DNA of 64,000 nucleotides from Erwinia billingiae Eb661 (GTDB taxonomy: Bacteria > Pseudomonadota > Gammaproteobacteria > Enterobacterales > Enterobacteriaceae): NCBI RefSeq assembly GCF_000196615.1, contig NC_014306.1:4092001-4156000 (forward strand). Direction: 5' to 3'. The notes under the pieces are model-generated. The model saw only the letters and a program-made list of their open reading frames with translations, was not told the DNA's origin and searched no databases. This document shows positions 44,136-52,888 of this stretch, in pieces. The position numbers and the translations under genes were made by a program. Within the stretch, counting starts at the first letter, position 1. Each line of letters begins with the position of its first letter.

Positions 44136-44495
44136 ATGTCCTTTGAAAAGAAAAAAGGCATCAATCGCTTCATCAGCAGCGTCAATAATTCCTGGGAAGG
44201 TTTGAAAGATGCCATCTTCACCGAGGATGCTTTTCGCCAACTCATCATCATTAACGCATTCTTACTGATCATTACATTTTTTCTGGACATCACAAAAACA
44301 GAAAGACTGCTGTTAATTGCCACCTGCTTTATTTTGCTGATCGTGGAATTGTTGAATACCGCCATTGAAACGGTGGTTGATCGTATCTCTTTAGAGATTC
44401 ATCCCCTCTCTAAACGCGCCAAAGATATTGGCGGTGCGGCACAGTTAGTCGCCGTGGTGATGACGATCATCATTTGGCTGAGCGTTATCTTTTAG
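44136..44495 (+). CDS. dgkA: DgkA-type lipid kinase
   Basis: A 119-residue integral membrane kinase of the diacylglycerol kinase family: amphipathic N-terminus NRFISSVNNSWEGLKDAI, three helices (QLIIINAFLLIITFFLDI, LLLIATCFILLIVELLNTA, QLVAVVMTIIIWLSVIF) and the active-site segments ELLNTAIETVVDRIS and SKRAKDIGGAAQ. E. coli DgkA (122 aa) is encoded beside lexA; here it follows the ceramide synthase-like gene, suggesting an extra copy. E. coli DgkA phosphorylates ceramide in vitro, so a ceramide-1-phosphate-forming role is a reasonable inference. Confidence 0.9.
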   Translation: MSFEKKKGINRFISSVNNSWEGLKDAIFTEDAFRQLIIINAFLLIITFFLDITKTERLLLIATCFILLIVELLNTAIETVVDRISLEIHPLSKRAKDIGGAAQLVAVVMTIIIWLSVIF

Positions 44496-44516
44496 CGATT
44501 AATACCCTAAAAGCGC

Positions 44517-44548
44517 AGAAAAAATCCGGCACATGGCCGGATTCTTCT
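44517..44548. terminator. Bidirectional terminator after dgkA
   Basis: Stem AATCCGG / CCGGATT with an A6 run to the left and TTCTTCTT to the right, between convergent dgkA and the Ail-like gene. Confidence 0.8.
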
Positions 44549-44566
44549 TAACAGTGCGCTCGCGAC

Positions 44567-45130
44567 TTAAAAGCGGTAGCCAACACCCACATTAAATCCA
44601 TTCACTGCGTAGTCCGTAACGCCGTCTGTGACTCTTGAACCCTCATAACCCACGTCGATGGTGAGATTATTCCATGGGTTGATTTGCACACCCGCGCCAT
44701 ACATCAGGTTGGTAGATTTATTGTCACTCGTACTGCTTGAATTTCCCAGGCCAAATTTTTCCAAGTCATAGCTGTAATTAACTTTGTTATAGTTCACGCC
44801 AACTAAACCATAGAGACTGAAAAAGTCATTGATACGATATGCCGGACCGACGGCTAAAGAATAATACTTTACATCAACTTCTGGATAGATAGTATTATTG
44901 ACGTTTGAATAATGACCGTCATTACTGCCATTCCAATAGGTAAATGAGGTTATGATACTGAGAGGAGAGTTCCACTCGTAGCGATATTTCGCATTAACCC
45001 CCTGGATGTTTTTAAAATCCTGTACTTTGCTTTGCGCATATCCCAGGGTGATGGTGTGGGCTGCGGCGTGCACAACAGTCGCGGTACTAATGGCAGTTAA
45101 AATAGCCAGAGAGATAATCGTTGTTTTCAT
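44567..45130 (-). CDS. Ail/OmpX-family outer membrane beta-barrel protein
   Basis: A 187-residue protein with signal peptide MKTTIISLAILTAISTATVVHAAA and alternating beta-strands typical of the eight-stranded Ail/Lom/OmpX barrel: TITLGYAQSKV, GVNAKYRYEWNSPLSI, YYSLAVGPAYRIND, FSLYGLVGVNYNKV, and the end GFNVGVGYRF with terminal Phe needed for Bam assembly. Members promote adhesion, serum resistance or invasion. The C-terminal strands are well conserved and the loops are variable. No operon partner. Confidence 0.9.
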   Translation of the reverse strand: MKTTIISLAILTAISTATVVHAAAHTITLGYAQSKVQDFKNIQGVNAKYRYEWNSPLSIITSFTYWNGSNDGHYSNVNNTIYPEVDVKYYSLAVGPAYRINDFFSLYGLVGVNYNKVNYSYDLEKFGLGNSSSTSDNKSTNLMYGAGVQINPWNNLTIDVGYEGSRVTDGVTDYAVNGFNVGVGYRF

Positions 45131-45449
45131 AAATCATCCTTAATTAATAAAAATTGTGCTCATCATTCCTTTCAGGAATATTAATGCGGGGTTCTCTTAC
45201 CGGGAACTTTACTTCCCGTTGTAGAAACCGCCTGGGTCAACCCCACCCAATCCCCGGGCAGCCGAACTGTGGAACTTAGCCGTTGTAGTGTCAAGGCTTT
45301 TTGTTTGGTCATGGATATTGGCTAATAGAAGTAACAACCTCTTAACCAAGTGGTATTAAAAAATGCCAAAAGTTTAAAATTTTATTACTTTAAAAAAACT
45401 AAGTAAGGCAAGCCCCGCCCCCCGACACCTCCTGTATAAGATCCAACTT
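45131..45449. other. Non-coding region upstream of the Ail-like gene
   Basis: 319 bases. A short hairpin ATTCCTTTCAGGAAT at about 45164-45178 lies near the Ail-like start and may be in its leader. I see no gene. Confidence 0.4.
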
Positions 45450-45617
45450 TTATTCCGTGTAAACATCCTGCGAGGTGATAACAAACCCTTCCCCAAAGAG
45501 CCAAAGTAGTAATGAGAAAAAAACCTTTCCTATAACAGAAACAACAATTATAAAAACCACAGTGGCAACTAAGTTAAACAATGATTGAATCACCCTGAGA
45601 TTAAGATCATTTTTCAT
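45450..45617 (-). CDS. Small hydrophobic protein (55 aa), possible immunity-type
   Basis: An ORF of 55 residues with a very good ribosome-binding site (CAGGAGAGGTAA before ATG 45617). The product starts MKNDLNLRVIQSLFNL and continues into a membrane helix VATVVFIIVVSVIGKVFFSLLLWLF before a short polar tail. Its position downstream of a cdiA fragment is where CdiI immunity genes are found, and its ATG overlaps the end of a degraded coding frame. Small membrane immunity proteins exist, but I recognise no family, so the role is inferred from place only. Confidence 0.5.
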   Translation of the reverse strand: MKNDLNLRVIQSLFNLVATVVFIIVVSVIGKVFFSLLLWLFGEGFVITSQDVYTE

Positions 45618-45805
45618 TTACCTCTCCTGATTTTTTGCGTGCCTTCTCAGCAGCTTTTGCGCTCCCCTCTGAAATTGCTTAAGCTCCAATATTTCCTATG
45701 CTACGGGGAATTTTCTCGGTAGCATTTACTTAGAGATCCCCAGTGGTCCTTCAACTTCGGTATATTTTAAAAGCTCAGGATTAAACTTAGGATTCCAACC
45801 GCCTG
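45618..45805 (-). pseudogene. Degraded toxin-type C-terminal remnants
   Basis: Two short coding relics are visible out of frame with cdiA. The first, ending at a TAA near 45730, reads RKWVTGGWNPKFNPELLKY then TEVEGPLGISK and overlaps the cdiA fragment's end in another frame. The second reads NATEKIPRSIGNIGA, a stop, then AISEGSAKAAEKARKKSGEV before the 55-residue ORF. They look like the last residues of deleted CdiA-CT or orphan toxin modules. Confidence 0.5.
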
Positions 45806-48487
45806 TCACCCATTTCCGATGGTGATAACGTTTGTCCAGCCAGCCACAATTGAGTTTACCGGGTTCCCCGTACCATCATCGGCGTACTGAGCAACTGTGT
45901 TAAGCCCTGCACCCAGCGCCCACATCGCCTGTGCTGGCGCAGTTATAGATGCCACGCCTCCAGTTGCCAACGCGCCAGCAATCGCTTTATTAACCGCCTC
46001 ACCACGCTGGCAGCTGGCTGATGTTGGATTATCTGAACAGGACAGCACATCCTTACCGTGTTCTTGTACAAACTTCGCCTGCGACTGCTCATTCCCAGCC
46101 ATTAGATTATTCTCAACCGTCGTTTCGCCCGACTGGGCTGCAGATACAGCATCCGCACTGCTGTCTCCGATCAACCCACCTGAAAGACCTGCGACCAGCG
46201 TTGCCAGCGCGCTTACCGTCTGCCTTTCCGATTCCGTCAGCTGGCTGCCCTGGTGTTGGTTCTGCGTCATCGTCTGTTCAGATTTTGACGACTGGCTGCC
46301 ATACGACAGGTTAACCCCCACCAGGCTTCCCGCGCTTCCCCCGGCCTCTGCCAGTGACGCCCCCTGATAAGCCTGAACCCCGGTCAGTGCAGCCTGCATC
46401 CCCTTGAGCACCGCAAGCCGCCCGCTGGTTTCACTGCCGGCATCGGTTGCCATGGTCACCGCCGAATTGATTGCGCTGCCCACCACGCCCGACAGCGCCA
46501 GCGTCAGGCCGCTCTGCTTCTGCTCCACGGTGTGCTTCTGCGTGCTCTGATTTTCGGCCGCGAGGATATTCACCTCGCTGCCGCTCAGAGTCAGATCCTG
46601 AGCGGCCAGCAGGTCAGAGCCTTTCACCGTCAAGGTGTTGCCGGCGGTCAGGCTGACATTGCCGTTGGTGCTTCCCACCGTGCTGCCCGCGCTGCTGTGG
46701 GATAACGCATCGTCGGTCACCTTCAGTGAGCTGCTGCCGGCCGTGAAGCCGATGCCTCCGGTGCCGGACAGCCCGCTTTTGGTTTCTTTATACTGGTGAT
46801 TTTCCTGCCGCATTTCTTCTGCGGTGGTGAGGGTCAGATCGCGGCCTGCCGACAGCGCCACGTCATTGGTACCAACAACATTGCTGCCGCTGAGTGTCAG
46901 ATCGCGCCCCGCCTGCAGCGACACGCTGTCGCCGCTGAAGCTGCTACCGATCGCGGTCTGACTCTGCACCTCGTCGTGAGTGGTGACCGATTTCCGCGAC
47001 AGCAACCCGCCGCTGCTCTGGTGGCTGTCTTCCGTCAGGTGGTAAGTCGCATTGCCGCTGGTCAGATTAAGGTCGTTGCCCGCCACCGCGCTGAGGCTGT
47101 CCTGCGCGGTAACCGCCGCCGCGCGCGCGTTAAGGTCGTTGCCAGCCAGCAGCGACACGTCGCCGCCGCCGTTAATCTGGCTGCCCACCTCCATGCTCTG
47201 CGTCAGGCTGCGTGAATTGCCGCCGCCCCAGTCGCCGCTTTCGCTGCCCGTGGTGGTCAGGGTGTTCAGGTTGAGGTCGTGCCCGGCAATAATCTGCGTC
47301 TGGCTGCCCGCGCCAGCGTTACTGATTTGCGCCGCGGTCAGGTTGATATCATTCATCGCCTGCAGGCCGAGCGTGCCGTTTTCACCCTGCACGTAAATGC
47401 CCGCCGGACGGTCAAAGGTGATGTTGCCCGCGCTGCCGCCCAGCGTGCTGATGCTGTTAAGGTCGCGCCCGGCAATGGCGGTCAGACTACTGCCGCCCTG
47501 CAGCGTGCCGCCAATGTTGTTGATGTCGGTGCGGGCACGCAGGTCAACCTTATCACCGCCGATAAAGCCGCTGTTATTCAGGTTATCCGCCGTCAGTTGG
47601 GTCACCGTCCGGCCGGTAATGTGCCCGCTGTTGGTCAGATCGTTGCTGACCGCCAGCGACACGCCGTTGCCCGACAGCAGCGCACCGCTGCCGTCCAGGT
47701 CGCCCGGTTTCACGCGGGCATACAGCTGCGGCACCAGAACCTGTTGCGTGCTGCCGTCCGGCAGGCTAACCGTCTGCGTCACCAGCCAGACCATATCGCT
47801 GCTTAACAGGGCCATCTGCTGCGCCGACAGCGCCACGCCTGGCGTCAGGCTGTATGTTTTGCCAAAGAGCACGCCGGCGTCCATCAACGCCCGGTACTGC
47901 GCCTCGTCATTGCTGTAGCCGTTCAGATAGCGGTTGCCCGTCAGCGCAATGACCTGCCTGCGGATCAGCTGCTGCTCGTAGTAACCATCGCCCAGACGGC
48001 GCAGCACGTTATTCGGATCCTGGGTGAACTGGTTCTGCATATAGTCGCTGCCGAGCCACTGTTTCTGGTTGGTGAAGCGCGGATCGGTCTCCACCAGATA
48101 ACCAACGTTACTGTCAGGATGTAGCTGGAACAGGCTGTTGTCCGGCAGTTTCGTGTCCGGCGCTATCGCGCGGATGGTGCTGTTATCGCTGCCTGGCTGA
48201 ACAATTTCCATGATTTGCCCTGGCGGCAGCGTAACGGGTGTCTGCCCGGCCGGGGCAGACACGGCGCCAGGATCGACAACCGCCACCGTGATGCCTGCGG
48301 GCTGACGGCTGGCGGTGGATGTCCCGCTACCGTTCACCGGCTCATTGCCCTGCCAGGCCAGGGTAAGCAAATCAATGGTCTGCACGACAGGCTCCGGATC
48401 ATATTCACTGCTGTCTTTACCCTGCGAGGTTTTGGTTGGGCCTAACGGTTGTCGTGTCTTTTTGGCATACCAGCGGGTCTGCTGGCC
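45806..48487 (-). pseudogene. cdiA-type filamentous haemagglutinin, truncated at both ends
   Basis: About 890 codons remain of a contact-dependent inhibition exoprotein that is usually above 3000 residues. The frame is open from about 48487 (QTRWYAKK) with no N-terminal signal or TPS secretion domain. Present are LPDNSLFQLHPDSNVGYL (FHA-specific region), many haemagglutinin repeats (SLTAIAGRDLNSI, VSLLAGNDLNARA, LSAVAGNDLNLTSGN, VSLQAGRDLTLSG), and the pretoxin VENN motif (TTVENNLMAGNEQ). Beyond it the frame ends at ITIGNG without a toxin domain. A deletion joined it to the 5' part of cdiB. Without start, secretion domain or toxin it cannot work as CdiA. Confidence 0.85.
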
Positions 48488-49098
48488 TGCACCGTCGGCA
48501 GCCGCTGCAAGTTTTCCAGCCCCTGCTCAATGTCGCGTAAATCAAGCAGATTGCCGGCATGGGCCGGGAAGGCAGCGTACAGCGAAACGTAACGGTCGCT
48601 GCCCGGCGTCAGGACCACCTTGCGCACCTTGCCGGGCACAATCACCAGCTTTAGCTCGCCGCTGGTCAGATCCTGGGCCGGCGCCAGTACCCGCGTGGTG
48701 ATATAGCCATGATCGATCAGGCGGTTCTGCAGCGCGCTCATCAGCAGGTTAATGCCCTGACCGCCGAGGCACTGACCGGTGGCCTGACGGGTGATGAGCC
48801 GCAGCGGCAGCCAGTGCGGTAAGGCGTCTTTGCCGCTGAGCACCACCTTATCGATTGGAAAACAGGGGTTTTCCTGTGGAAACTGAATACGGCTGAAGCT
48901 GGACGCAGGCGGCGAGAGGCGCACGTCGGGTGTTGGCGGTGTGAGCTGCTGCTCCAGCGCTTTTTGCCGCTGCTGTTGCAGAACAAGCGGTTCATCGCCA
49001 GGCGCGGCGAGGGTGTCATTTGGCCCAAAAAAAACAGAGAAAATCGCCAATAGCACCGCGTAGCGGCTGCAGATTAAACGCGGGGAATGTAATGACAT
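48442..49098 (-). pseudogene. cdiB/ShlB-type two-partner secretion transporter, 5' fragment
   Basis: Only the N-terminal ~205 residues of a ~560-residue outer-membrane TpsB transporter remain. The signal region [21 protein letters not shown] is followed by a periplasmic Gln-rich helix ([15 protein letters not shown]) and POTRA domains ([71 protein letters not shown]). After LPTVQA about 13 residues are out of family and the frame stops at 48442 within cdiA sequence. The beta-barrel is lost, so no secretion is possible. Confidence 0.87.
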
Positions 49099-49760
49099 AT
49101 AACAATCCTTGTTATAGAAAAATTATCTGACCCGCAGATTCCTTCCAGGGGCCCTGGTTAACGCCTGATGAGACATTGACCTCTTGATCTCACTGGCACT
49201 AATCGCTCACACAATAAGCACAGGTGAACGGGAACGCAACGATATTTAAGCTAAATTTCGCGGCCTCAGTCTTATCCTAAAGAGTCTGCCGCAGCGTCCT
49301 AATCCACAGTTTCAGACGTTTATTGGCGACCAATAGAAGCAATTAAACAGCGGTTTTCGAAACAGGTTTAAAAATTAAAAGATCGCGAATCTGACCATGA
49401 TTAAAACCGTGAAATAATACCCTTACGAAAATATTGATCAAAAGCTGTACAGTCTGGTATAAGTGCTCAAGCCGATTTTAGCGTCAGCCTCTCAGTCTTA
49501 ACTTATTCTATTCATTGAAATATTTTATACGCGGATTGAGATAAGAACGCCTTTCACTTCATAATTAATTCATACATAAAGTGTTCTAAAAGGAAATAGA
49601 ATGATGCTAAAGTGTTTCCGTCATCCACAGAAATGCCACCAGGCGACGACTTTTCCTAACGATTATTTGACTTAAATCTCTCATATCTCGCCTCTGATCC
49701 TCACCTCAAAACTCTAATTTCAGAGGGTTAATTTATTACAGAAGTGGAGTCATCTGCACC
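49099..49760. other. Divergent intergenic region between cdiB fragment and EAL gene
   Basis: 662 AT-rich bases with no convincing gene. It should contain the promoter of the former cdi operon and that of the EAL gene. I see no clear operator or RNA. Confidence 0.4.
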
Positions 49761-51086
49761 ATGCCCAAGCAAAGAGTTGTCAAATCTCCGGGTGAAGAAC
49801 ATCTCGCTTTTATGTGCCGTTCCGCCTTTATTATTGGTTTAATCGTGATATGTGGTTGGTGTACGGTATTTCTTATTTTGCATGAATGGTCGATGGCCTC
49901 TTCAGATATCCTCCTGATTATTGCCGCAATTATCTGCTGGGGCGTAACGGAAAAGAGAAGTTTTTCGGCAGGTCTGATGCTTGCTCAGATAGTTCATATT
50001 GCCTACGCCATCTATTTCTGTTTATTTTTTGACATCCCTGAAATTGATGCACCAAGAACAACCCACCTTTATCTTCTGACGATAGCGCTGGTTGGCTATA
50101 TCAATTACCAAAGGCAGAAGAGTCTGCTGCAATTGCTCATAATATTACTCTCGCTGGCGACGTTCAGCGTATTTAGTGCAGCCAATTTGGTCTTCCCTTT
50201 CGCAGAACCTATTCCGCATGAACTCAGAGCGGTTCTCCCCTGGATTAACGGCATATTGTCGACCGCTATCCTCTCTGGGGGCATCGTCGCCATGCATATA
50301 GATTTCTCGCGCAGAAGCGAAAAAATCCGATCTCTTCAGAATGCGATTTATAACGACGAATTCGTTATCTATTACCAGCCGCTGCTTAATTCGTTGGGTC
50401 ATATTTCTGGGGCCGAAGCGCTGTTACGCTGGAATCATCCCAAAAAAGGGTTGGTTCCACCGTCGGAATTTATTCCCGATGCGCAGCAAGCCGGGCTGAT
50501 GCCTTCGGTGGGTGAATGGGTGATCGTGAATGCATTTAAAGAATTAGCGGAATGGCGGTTGGATCCCAAAACCAGTCACCTGACGCTATCTATTAATGTC
50601 ACCGTCGACCATTTGATGAAGCCAGACTTTGTTCAAAGCCTGCTGAACCAGGCCAAAATCGCGCAGATCACCCCCTCACTGGTGAAGATTGAACTCACCG
50701 AAAGCGTTTTTGCCTCTGATATTGAAACCGTGGTGGCAAAAATGACTGCGCTATCGAATGCAGGATTTAGATTCTCGCTGGATGATTTTGGTACCGGTTT
50801 TTCATCATTAAGTTACCTTCGCCGCCTGCCACTTGAGCAAATAAAAATCGACCGTAGTTTCGTGTTTGGCGCGAAAGAGAGCATGAAAGGCGCCGTTATC
50901 GCCAGGCATATTGCGCGAATGGGGCTCGATCTGAAACTTGAGGTGCTGGCAGAAGGGATTGAAACACCGGAACAATGGTCGTTGATGAAGAGTTTTGGCT
51001 GCACTGCATTTCAGGGCTTTTACTTCTCCCGCCCGTTAAGCATCGCGGATTTCAGGGAATTTACCCACAAAAAGGCCGCCCCGTAG
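49761..51086 (+). CDS. Membrane-anchored EAL-domain c-di-GMP phosphodiesterase
   Basis: A 441-residue protein. The first ~185 residues hold five or six membrane helices (FIIGLIVICGWCTVFLIL, ILLIIAAIICWGV, LLIILLSLATFSVF, ILSTAILSGGIVAM), an MASE-like sensor. The EAL domain starts near residue 200 with the E-A-L metal/catalytic Glu at 219 (GAEALLRWNHP), then LSINVT, ELTES near 312-315, DDFGTG at 341-346, KIDRSF and AEGIET. All key residues appear intact, so it should hydrolyse c-di-GMP to pGpG. There is no GGDEF domain. The stop lies inside a terminator stem. Confidence 0.93.
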   Translation: MPKQRVVKSPGEEHLAFMCRSAFIIGLIVICGWCTVFLILHEWSMASSDILLIIAAIICWGVTEKRSFSAGLMLAQIVHIAYAIYFCLFFDIPEIDAPRTTHLYLLTIALVGYINYQRQKSLLQLLIILLSLATFSVFSAANLVFPFAEPIPHELRAVLPWINGILSTAILSGGIVAMHIDFSRRSEKIRSLQNAIYNDEFVIYYQPLLNSLGHISGAEALLRWNHPKKGLVPPSEFIPDAQQAGLMPSVGEWVIVNAFKELAEWRLDPKTSHLTLSINVTVDHLMKPDFVQSLLNQAKIAQITPSLVKIELTESVFASDIETVVAKMTALSNAGFRFSLDDFGTGFSSLSYLRRLPLEQIKIDRSFVFGAKESMKGAVIARHIARMGLDLKLEVLAEGIETPEQWSLMKSFGCTAFQGFYFSRPLSIADFREFTHKKAAP

Positions 51087-51095
51087 GCGGCCTCT
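51073..51095. terminator. Terminator overlapping the EAL gene stop
   Basis: Stem AGGCCGCC / GGCGGCCT with loop CCGTA; the stop codon is in the loop and stem. A5 upstream and TCTTG downstream, so weakly bidirectional between convergent genes. Confidence 0.65.
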
Positions 51096-51122
51096 TGCGA
51101 CACTTCCGTATGCAACCCTTCC

Positions 51123-51338
51123 TTATTTGTACAATTCTGCAGTCATATACACGTTGTTATTGGTGTTAGCACTGGTGATTTTGTACTGCTCGCCGTGTTG
51201 CTGTGCCTGTGCAGCGATTTTAGCTTCAGCGCCGTCCAGAGTCGATGAGGTAACGGAGACGCTCTGCGCGAAGCTACCAAATGAAATCAGGGAAAGAGCG
51301 GCTACAGCGGCAAGTGACAGTGTTTTGATGGTTTTCAT
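51123..51338 (-). CDS. YhcN/BhsA/McbA family (DUF1471) small periplasmic protein
   Basis: A 71-residue secreted protein. ATG 51338 gives MKTIKTLSLAAVAALSLISFGSFA as signal peptide, and the mature DUF1471 domain reads VSSTLDGAEAKIAAQAQQHG then YKITSANTNNNVYMTAELY. Proteins of this group respond to acid, oxidative or copper stress and affect biofilm formation in E. coli. A longer frame upstream adds a non-signal leader and is unlikely. Confidence 0.9.
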   Translation of the reverse strand: MKTIKTLSLAAVAALSLISFGSFAQSVSVTSSTLDGAEAKIAAQAQQHGEQYKITSANTNNNVYMTAELYK

Positions 51339-51550
51339 GGTTGTAATCCTTAAGTTATTTGTTTTGGAGGTTTGTTTGCCTCCGATGAAACAATCATAAC
51401 CCAAGTTATTATTAGTGTAGTAACAATTAGTGCTGTTATTGTGATCTTGCTATCTATTATTAACATCCTAATCACGCACGTGGAGGCTTCAGGCTTGGGC
51501 CTGATGTAGATTATTCTCCAGAGTCTCTCTATGATGAGAAGGTTTCCCAC

Positions 51551-52552
51551 ATGCTTGTTGGGACTTATCAACCAGTTAGGGACTTCGGCGGGATGACAAC
51601 TTTACATGACCTTGATTTGCGACAGCTGGAAGCCTTTGCCAATGTCATCTCATCTGGCAGCGTGACGGCGGCAGCGAAAGCGCTGGATCGTTCACAATCT
51701 TCGGTTTCCCGGCTGATCCAGGAGCTGGAGCAGTCGCTGGGTTATCCCCTCTTTATCCGTAACGGCCCGCGCATTCACCCCACGGAAGAAGCGCTTCAAC
51801 TGCATCAGTACGTGCAAAAAGCGCTGCTGTCGCTGCAACAAATCCGCCTGCGCGCCAATGAAATTGGCCATCAGCAGCATCGACCACTCAGTATTGCGGC
51901 CACGCCCGCACTCGCCGCAGGTTTGTTACCTCAGGCGCTGGCATTGCTGGGCCTGCAAAACAAAGTGCAGATTGTCAGCCAGTCCGCTGAACAAACCGCG
52001 CATGCCGTGATCACCGCCGAAGCGGATCTGGGTCTGTGTAGCCTGCCGCTGGAACATCATGCGGTGGATTTGCACTGGATTGGGCAATCCCGATGCGTGG
52101 TCGCGCTGCCAGAAAGCGATCCGCTGGCATCAGAAGAGTTAATTGCCATTGGTCGTTTAGCTGGCAGGCGTTTAATTGTGCCGTGGAGCCCGCTGCGCCT
52201 GCGAGGACGTTTCGAAAAGGCGCTGAAAAAGCTGAAGATCCCGCCTCATGAAACCATCGAGACCAACTCCTCCGCCAATATTCTCGCCTGCGTGCGTGCC
52301 GGTCTTGGCGTCGCCATTCTGGAGCCGGTCACCGCCTGGGGAATGCCGCTGGAAGGCGTCGCTATTCGCACGCTGGAAGAAGAGATCCCCTACTTTTTTG
52401 GGGTGATCACCCCGCAGGGTCGGCAACTCTCAGCGGCAGCTCAGTCGCTGGTTGAAGCGCTGGAGACCGCAGCCGCCAACCTGCTTCCCGCCTTCCAGCG
52501 GCTGCCGGCCACCGAACATCAGCGGGTTATGAAGCTGATAAATCAGGACTGA
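51551..52552 (+). CDS. LysR family transcriptional regulator
   Basis: A 333-residue LysR-type regulator; the helix-turn-helix is FANVISSGSVTAAAKALDRSQSSVSRLIQELEQ, split here as ISSGSVTAAAKALDRSQSSV and SRLIQELEQSLGYPLF. The effector domain follows. ATG 51551 has AGAAGG nine bases upstream; ATG 51593, preceded by AGGGA, would give a more usual N-terminus and is a realistic alternative. It is upstream of, and in line with, the flavin monooxygenase/ABC operon and probably activates it in response to a substrate of that pathway. Confidence 0.9.
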   Translation: MLVGTYQPVRDFGGMTTLHDLDLRQLEAFANVISSGSVTAAAKALDRSQSSVSRLIQELEQSLGYPLFIRNGPRIHPTEEALQLHQYVQKALLSLQQIRLRANEIGHQQHRPLSIAATPALAAGLLPQALALLGLQNKVQIVSQSAEQTAHAVITAEADLGLCSLPLEHHAVDLHWIGQSRCVVALPESDPLASEELIAIGRLAGRRLIVPWSPLRLRGRFEKALKKLKIPPHETIETNSSANILACVRAGLGVAILEPVTAWGMPLEGVAIRTLEEEIPYFFGVITPQGRQLSAAAQSLVEALETAAANLLPAFQRLPATEHQRVMKLINQD

Positions 52553-52888
52553 TTTTCCAACACCCTCCTTTTCTGAACGCCCCGCCACTCATCTCAACAC
52601 GCCTTTTCACTGCCGCCGCCTGCGGCATATGCTTTTTTCAGCATAAGATATAAGAATTTCATTGGTTAACAAGTAATCACCCTGCTTGACTCCCATCCGG
52701 GGGAAGTGGATTATGCGAAAACTGATTTATTACCATGCGCCAGACAGATAATGAATGCTAAATCATGCGCCAGGCAGATAATAAAATTATCTCTCCACGG
52801 GCATAAATTTGCTGGATTTCATCTTCGCCAGGCCTTTACCGCAGCACTTGTGACAGACTGAATTCACCACAAGTCGGGGAAATTTATA
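52553..52888 (+). promoter_or_regulatory. Promoter region of the flavin monooxygenase operon with direct repeats
   Basis: 336 bases with no gene. Two 19-base direct repeats CATGCGCCAG(A/G)CAGATAAT start at 52734 and 52764, exactly 30 bases apart, i.e. three helical turns on one face of the DNA, about 110 bases upstream of the first structural gene. They are candidate activator sites for the adjacent LysR protein. Confidence 0.5.
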
